From: Labrys sp. KNU-23
GTDB taxonomy: Bacteria; Pseudomonadota; Alphaproteobacteria; Rhizobiales; Labraceae
Length of the DNA stretch: 64,000 bases
Assembly (NCBI RefSeq): GCF_008330945.1
Contig: NZ_CP043489.1
Coordinates: 1,612,001 to 1,676,000 of the forward strand
Reading direction: 5' to 3'
How positions within the stretch are numbered: the stretch's first letter is position 1; the number at the start of each line of letters is the position of its first letter. The notes beneath the pieces are model-generated. The model was not told the origin of the DNA and did no database searches. It saw only the letters and a list, made by a program, of their open reading frames with translations. A program made the translations under genes and the position numbers. Shown piece by piece: positions 59,312 through 64,000 of the stretch.

Positions 59312-60562
59312 ATGTCCGGCAGCCCGCGTCCCCGTCTTGTCATGAAGTTTGGCGGCACCTCTGTCGCCACTGTCGAGCGCATCAAGAATGTGGCGCAGCA
59401 TGTCAAACGCGAGGTCGCCGCCGGCTACGACGTGGCGGTGGTGGTCTCCGCCATGTCCGGCAAGACCAATGAGCTGGTGGGCTGGTGCAACGAAGCGTCG
59501 CCGCTCTACGATCAGCGCGAATATGACACCATCGTCGCCTCCGGCGAACAGGTGACTTCGGGCCTGCTCGCGCTGACGCTCACCAGCATCGGCATCAAGG
59601 CCCGGTCCTGGCAGGGCTGGCAGGTGCCGATCGAGACCTCGGCTGCCCACGGCTCCGCACGCATCTCGGCGATCCCCTCCAAGAATCTCGATGACGGCTT
59701 CGCCGCCGGGGAAGTCGCGGTGATTTCCGGCTTCCAGGGCATCGAGCCCGTGAGCGGGCGCATCACCACGCTGGGCCGCGGCGGTTCCGACACCTCGGCG
59801 GTCGCCATTGCCGGCGCGATCGGTGCCGAGCGCTGCGACATCTATACCGATGTCGACGGCGTCTACACCACCGATCCGCGCATCGTGCCCAAGGCCCAGC
59901 GCATGGACCGCATCGCCTTCGAGGAAATGCTGGAAATGGCTTCCCTCGGCGCCAAGGTGCTGCAGGTCCGCTCGGTGGAGCTCGCCATGGTCCACAAGGT
60001 GAAAACCTATGTAAGATCGTCCTTCGACGATCCAGAAAACCCCAATCCCGGAACCCTGATCTGCGACGAGGAAGACATCATGGAACAGCAGGTTGTGACC
60101 GGCATCGCCTATTCGAAGGATGAAGCGCAGATCACCCTGCGTGATGTTGCCGACCGTCCGGGTGTCGCCGCCGCCATCTTCGTGCCCCTGGCCGACGCCA
60201 ACATCAATGTCGACATGATCGTGCAGAACATTTCGGCCGACGGGGCCTCCACCGACATCACCTTCACGGTGCCTCAGGCCGAGTTCCAGCGCGCCAAGGA
60301 CGTGATCGACAAGGCGCGCAAGGATGTGGTGTGCGACAATGTCGAGACCAATATGGACGTCTCGAAGATTTCGGTGATCGGCATCGGCATGCGCAGCCAT
60401 GCCGGCGTGGCGGCAACCTGCTTCCAGGCCCTTGCCGGCCGCGGCATCAACATTCGCGCCATCACCACTTCCGAGATCAAGATCTCCGTGCTGATCGACG
60501 CGGCCTATACCGAACTGGCGGTACGCACGCTCCACACGCTTTACGGGCTCGACAAAGCCTGA
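59312..60562 (+). CDS. lysC: Aspartate kinase
   Basis: 416 aa. First step of the lysine/threonine/methionine family. The kinase domain starts VMKFGGTSVATVERIKNVAQHVKRE and includes SGEQVTSGLLALTL and TTLGRGGSDTSAVAIAGAIGAERCDIYTDVDGVYTTDPRIV. Two ACT domains follow (VTGIAYSKDEAQITLRDVADRPGVAAAIFVPLADANINVDMIVQN, ISVIGIGMRSHAGVAATCFQALAGRGINIRAITTSEIKISVLID), the site of lysine/threonine feedback. It precedes ptsP and prfA as in other Hyphomicrobiales. Confidence 0.97.
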   Translation: MSGSPRPRLVMKFGGTSVATVERIKNVAQHVKREVAAGYDVAVVVSAMSGKTNELVGWCNEASPLYDQREYDTIVASGEQVTSGLLALTLTSIGIKARSWQGWQVPIETSAAHGSARISAIPSKNLDDGFAAGEVAVISGFQGIEPVSGRITTLGRGGSDTSAVAIAGAIGAERCDIYTDVDGVYTTDPRIVPKAQRMDRIAFEEMLEMASLGAKVLQVRSVELAMVHKVKTYVRSSFDDPENPNPGTLICDEEDIMEQQVVTGIAYSKDEAQITLRDVADRPGVAAAIFVPLADANINVDMIVQNISADGASTDITFTVPQAEFQRAKDVIDKARKDVVCDNVETNMDVSKISVIGIGMRSHAGVAATCFQALAGRGINIRAITTSEIKISVLIDAAYTELAVRTLHTLYGLDKA

Positions 60563-60826
60563 GCAACCGCGCCTTGTTCTCATGACGATGGCACAGCGCC
60601 TCGATGACGCAGTGCCCTGCAAGATCGGAAATACTTCTTTCAATTTCCGCGAGATCTTGCGACAGAACAAAAAGTTAGTGCGTGCTTCGTTTGGATTCTC
60701 GCGCGAGGTACGCCACCTATTCATTCTATGACCGGCCGCTTCACCAGAACCGGCCGGCCCTCTGAGACAGCGGACGGCCCCGGGTTCGCCGGGTCGCCAG
60801 ATCTGTCGAGGACATGGAGGCATCGG

Positions 60827-63091
60827 ATGCGTGGCGCGATCGGCGGCCCGCGCCTGCTCCTCAAGCGGCTCCGCGAAGTCATGGCGGAGCCTGTTTCGGC
60901 GCAGGAGAGGCTGGACAAGACCGTTGTCTTGATCGCCGCGAACATGGTCGCGGAGGTCTGCTCGGTCTATGTCCTGCGCACCGACGGCACGCTCGAGCTC
61001 TATGCCACCGAAGGCCTCAATCCGAACGCGGTGCATTTGACCACCATGCGCAAGGGCGAAGGCCTGGTCGGCCTCGTCGCCAAGGAGGCCGAGCCGGTCA
61101 CGACTTCGGACGCGCAGCACCATCCCCTGTTCGCCTACAAGCCGGAGACGGGCGAAGAGATCTACAACGCCTTCCTCGGCGTGCCGATCCTGCGTGCCGG
61201 CGAGACGCTCGGTGTCCTGGTCGTGCAGAACAAGGCCCAGCGCGCTTATTCGGAAGAGGAGATCGAGGCGCTCGCCACGGTCGCCATGGTGCTGGCCGAG
61301 ATGATCGCCTCCGGCGAGCTCCAGGCCCTCGCCCGCCCGGGCGCCGACCTTGCCAGCCGCCGCCCCCTGCAGATGACCGGCGCTCCGCTCTCCGAAGGAG
61401 TCGGCCTCGGCCACGTCGTGTTGCACGAGCCGCGCGTGGTGGTGAAGACCCTGATCGCCGACGATGTCGGGCGCGAGACCGATCGCCTCGACAATGCCAT
61501 CATCGGCCTGCGCGACGCCATCGACGCCATGCTCGACCGTGGTGACCTCGCCCGCGCCACCGAGACGCTCGACGTGCTCGAAGCCTACCGCATGTTCGCG
61601 CAGGATCGCGGCTGGATCACCAAGATGCGCGAGGTCATCGCCACCGGCGTGACCGCGGAGGCGGCTGTGCAGCGCGTACAGTCGGACACGCGCGCGCGCA
61701 TGCAGCGCGTCGCCGATCCGATCCTGCGCGAGCGCCTCTACGATCTCGACGATCTCGCCAACCGGCTGCTGCGCCAGCTCACCGGCGATGGGCACCACGT
61801 CTCCTCCGACTCGATGCCCAAGGATGCGGTGCTGGTGGCCCGCTCCATGGGGCCGGCGGCCCTGCTCGATTACTCGCGCGACAATCTGCGCGGCCTCATC
61901 CTCGAAGAGGGTGGGCCGACCAGCCACGTCGCCATCGTGGCACGCGCGCTCGGCATTCCCACCGTGGGCGAGGTCGAGGGCATCACCAGCCTGGTCGAAC
62001 AGGGCGATGCCATCATCGTCGACGGCTCGGTGGGCGAAGTCCAGGTGCGTCCGGCCGCCGACGTCGAGCATGCCTACGCCGAGAAGGTGCGCTTCCGGGC
62101 CAAGCGGCAGGAGCAGTATCTCGCCTTGCGCCACAAGCCGAGCCGCACCCGTGACGGCTGCGACATCAGGCTCTACATCAATGCCGGCCTCCTGGTCGAC
62201 CTGCCGCATATCAAGGAGAGCGGCGCCGACGGCATCGGGCTGTTCCGCACCGAACTGCAATTCATGATCGCCTCGCAGTTCCCGCGCACCGGCGAGCAGT
62301 ATGCGCTCTACAAGGCCGTGCTGGAGGCCGCCGGCGACCGCCCGGTGACCTTCCGCACCCTCGACATCGGCGGCGACAAGGTGCTGCCCTACATGCATCA
62401 GGTCGAAGAGGAGAATCCGGCGCTCGGCTGGCGCGCCATTCGCCTCGGCCTCGACCGTCCCGGCCTGATGCGCTCGCAGCTTCGCGCCTTGCTGCAGGCC
62501 GCCGCCGGGCGCGAGCTCAGGGTGATGTTCCCGATGATCTCGGCCTCCGAGGAATTCGACCAGGCCCGCGCGGTGGTGGAACGCGAGATCACCTTCCTGC
62601 GCCGCCACGGCAAACCCCTGCCCGATCTCGTCAAGCTCGGCGCCATGGTCGAGGTGCCCAGCCTCCTGTTCCAGCTCGACGAGATCCTGCAGCGCACCGA
62701 CTTCCTGTCCGTCGGTTCGAACGATCTCTTCCAGTTCCTCTATGCGGTCGATCGCGGCAATGCGCGCGTGGCGGGCCGTTTCGACACGCTCTCCCCCTCG
62801 GTGATGCGGGCCCTGAAGATGATCGCCGATAAATCCAACGCCGCCGGCGTGCCGGTGACGCTGTGCGGCGAGCTGGCCTCCAGGCCGCTGGAGGCGCTCG
62901 CCTTGATCGGCCTCGGCTTCCGGCAATTGTCGATGACGCCGTCCGCGATCGGCCCGGTCAAGGCCATGCTGCTCGAGATCGACGCGGCCGAGATCACCGA
63001 GCTCGTCAATCACTACCTCAAGCCGGAAGCGGAGAAGCCGCTGCGCCTTGCCCTCCGGGAATTCGCCGCCGAACGCGGCATTCCGTTATAG
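60827..63091 (+). CDS. ptsP: Phosphoenolpyruvate-protein phosphotransferase, nitrogen PTS (EI-Ntr)
   Basis: 754 aa. An N-terminal GAF domain (about 30-165; KTVVLIAANMVAEVCSVYVLRTDG, AFLGVPILRAGETLGVLVVQNK) precedes enzyme I: the PEP-utilising swivel domain with the phosphohistidine His367 in GGPTSHVAIVARALG, and the TIM-barrel PEP-binding domain (ADGIGLFRTELQFM, PVTFRTLDIGGDKVLPY, GSNDLFQFLYAVDRGN, VTLCGELASRPLEAL). It starts the PTS-Ntr phosphorelay that senses nitrogen and potassium status. ATG 60827 is chosen because GGAGG lies six bases upstream. Confidence 0.97.
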   Translation: MRGAIGGPRLLLKRLREVMAEPVSAQERLDKTVVLIAANMVAEVCSVYVLRTDGTLELYATEGLNPNAVHLTTMRKGEGLVGLVAKEAEPVTTSDAQHHPLFAYKPETGEEIYNAFLGVPILRAGETLGVLVVQNKAQRAYSEEEIEALATVAMVLAEMIASGELQALARPGADLASRRPLQMTGAPLSEGVGLGHVVLHEPRVVVKTLIADDVGRETDRLDNAIIGLRDAIDAMLDRGDLARATETLDVLEAYRMFAQDRGWITKMREVIATGVTAEAAVQRVQSDTRARMQRVADPILRERLYDLDDLANRLLRQLTGDGHHVSSDSMPKDAVLVARSMGPAALLDYSRDNLRGLILEEGGPTSHVAIVARALGIPTVGEVEGITSLVEQGDAIIVDGSVGEVQVRPAADVEHAYAEKVRFRAKRQEQYLALRHKPSRTRDGCDIRLYINAGLLVDLPHIKESGADGIGLFRTELQFMIASQFPRTGEQYALYKAVLEAAGDRPVTFRTLDIGGDKVLPYMHQVEEENPALGWRAIRLGLDRPGLMRSQLRALLQAAAGRELRVMFPMISASEEFDQARAVVEREITFLRRHGKPLPDLVKLGAMVEVPSLLFQLDEILQRTDFLSVGSNDLFQFLYAVDRGNARVAGRFDTLSPSVMRALKMIADKSNAAGVPVTLCGELASRPLEALALIGLGFRQLSMTPSAIGPVKAMLLEIDAAEITELVNHYLKPEAEKPLRLALREFAAERGIPL

Positions 63092-63104
63092 CGAGGCTGC
63101 TCCG

Positions 63105-63179
63105 GGAGCGCGGACGTCTTCGTCCGCTTTTTCTCCCCATGCACATCGTTTCCAGATGCGGACAAGATGTCCGCGCTCC
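63105..63179. repeat. Palindromic repeat family D
   Basis: GGAGCGCGGACGTCTTCGTC faces ACAAGATGTCCGCGCTCC over 75 bases with few mismatches. It is a relative of the element at 9161-9265 and fills the ptsP-prfA gap. Confidence 0.8.
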
Positions 63180-63199
63180 GACACTCCCAGGACCGCCCT

Positions 63200-64000
63200 A
63201 TGCTTCCCCTCGACCGCCTTGATGCCCTGCTTCGCCGCCGCGATTTCGTCGAGGCGGAGCTCGCCTCCGGCCCGGATGCCGAGTCCTATGTGGCCTTGGC
63301 GCGCGAACTTGCCGAACTCGATCCCGTAGCGGAGATCATCCGCGAATGGCAGGGCGCCCAGGAGGAATTGAAAGGCGTCGAGGCGATCATCGCCGAGCCC
63401 GCCATGGCCGGCGAGATGGCCGAGATGGCGGAAGAGGAGCGCAAAGCCCTGCTCGAGCGCCTCGGCGAGCTGGAAACCGCGATCAAGCTGTCCCTGCTGC
63501 CCAAGGATGCCGCCGACGAAAAGTCGGCCATCCTGGAAGTGCGCGCCGGCACCGGCGGCGACGAGGCCTCGCTTTTCGCCGGCGACCTCCTGCGCATGTA
63601 TATGCGCTATGCCGATCTCCAGGGTTGGAAGACCGAGATCCTGACCGAATCCGAAGGCACCATGGGGGGCTACAAGGATGTGGCCGTGGCTGTCAGGGGC
63701 AAGGGCGTCTTCGCCAAGCTGAAATTCGAATCCGGCGTGCATCGCGTACAGCGCGTGCCGGTGACGGAAGCGGGCGGACGGATCCACACCTCGGCCGCCA
63801 CGGTCGCCGTGTTGCCCGAAGCCGAAGAGGTGGACATCGCCATCGAGGAAAAGGACCTCAAGGTCGACGTCTTCCGGGCCTCCGGCGCGGGCGGCCAGCA
63901 CGTCAACACCACCGACAGCGCCGTGCGCATCACCCATCTGCCTACCGGCATCGCCGTGGCGGTGCAGGCCGAGCGTTCCCAGCACAAGAACCGAGCGCAG
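63200..64000 (+). CDS. prfA: Peptide chain release factor 1 (3' end outside window)
   Basis: Release factor for UAA/UAG. 267 residues are visible. The N-terminal helical domain runs from [22 protein letters not shown] domain: [58 protein letters not shown]. The peptidyl-hydrolase GGQ lies at about residues 231-233 ([22 protein letters not shown]). The sequence is still open at base 64000. It follows ptsP, as in other rhizobial chromosomes. Confidence 0.97.
   Translation, partial: MLPLDRLDALLRRRDFVEAELASGPDAESYVALARELAELDPVAEIIREWQGAQEELKGVEAIIAEPAMAGEMAEMAEEERKALLERLGELETAIKLSLLPKDAADEKSAILEVRAGTGGDEASLFAGDLLRMYMRYADLQGWKTEILTESEGTMGGYKDVAVAVRGKGVFAKLKFESGVHRVQRVPVTEAGGRIHTSAATVAVLPEAEEVDIAIEEKDLKVDVFRASGAGGQHVNTTDSAVRITHLPTGIAVAVQAERSQHKNRAQ

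Noticed and set aside
59291..63013. A 1240-codon open frame on the minus strand opposite lysC and ptsP
   Set aside because: It is a shadow of GC-rich codons; it spans two well-identified genes and its translation has no domain-like content.
1..64000. CRISPR arrays, insertion sequences, rRNA genes
   Set aside because: No regularly spaced direct repeats, transposase motifs or rRNA sequence were seen; all repeated sequence found is palindromic and dispersed.

Overview
The window is chromosomal DNA of an alphaproteobacterium, most likely order Hyphomicrobiales (rhizobial lineage). Supports: high GC throughout, tightly packed genes with many ATGA start/stop overlaps, the conserved order lysC - ptsP (EI-Ntr) - prfA at the right end, an ornithine decarboxylase / acetyltransferase / homospermidine synthase polyamine cluster, and several families of short palindromic intergenic repeats. 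No plasmid, phage or transposase gene is visible. The genus cannot be fixed from this alone.

Layout. 1-2.8 kb: a TonB receptor / FecR / FecI-type sigma iron-uptake signalling unit (minus strand), with an ICE/Irr-like palindrome upstream. 3.2-10.0 kb: a five-gene plus-strand cassette of largely uncharacterised proteins (coiled-coil protein, unknown 380-aa protein, AAA+ ATPase, DUF6638-like protein, DUF1523-type membrane protein); this is the best candidate for an undescribed system. 10.0-14.2 kb: a GNAT enzyme and an ECF sigma/anti-sigma pair behind two exported proteins (DUF305 and a beta-propeller). 14.4-19.1 kb: DUF2239 protein and the polyamine cluster. 19.2-19.7 kb: a DUF559 endonuclease-like gene framed by inverted repeats. 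19.7-22.5 kb: DUF1287, nitrile hydratase accessory and beta subunit without an adjacent alpha subunit, cytochrome b561 and YceI. 23.3-36.8 kb: one-carbon/methylamine catabolism (MttB-like methyltransferase with a dimethylglycine-dehydrogenase-like flavoprotein; sarcosine oxidase soxB-soxD-soxA with a gamma-subunit domain fused to soxA), interrupted by a Na+/H+ antiporter and a DUF485/ActP acetate symporter pair. 37.0 kb: tRNA-Ser(CGA) followed by an AT-richer serine protease gene. 38.9-47.6 kb: small unknowns, a methyltransferase, lytic transglycosylase, HAD hydrolase, soluble transhydrogenase, class IV aminotransferase and a GST; two orphan rho-independent terminators here suggest small RNAs. 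47.7-55.0 kb: a sugar ABC transporter operon (epimerase-like protein, binding protein, permease, a fused ATPase-permease) with a ROK repressor and three matching operator-like palindromes. 55.2-56.9 kb: a lysine-6-dehydrogenase-like gene divergent from an Lrp regulator. 57.0-64.0 kb: an OmpA-family protein with a long repetitive linker, then lysC, ptsP and the start of prfA.

How it fits together: betaine/sarcosine demethylation (MttB, DMGDH-like, Sox) yields glycine and one-carbon units; the polyamine cluster makes putrescine and then homospermidine; two sigma-factor circuits sense envelope or iron signals. At least six families of palindromic repeats occupy the gaps, one copy having entered the 3' end of soxD and another pair framing the DUF559 gene.
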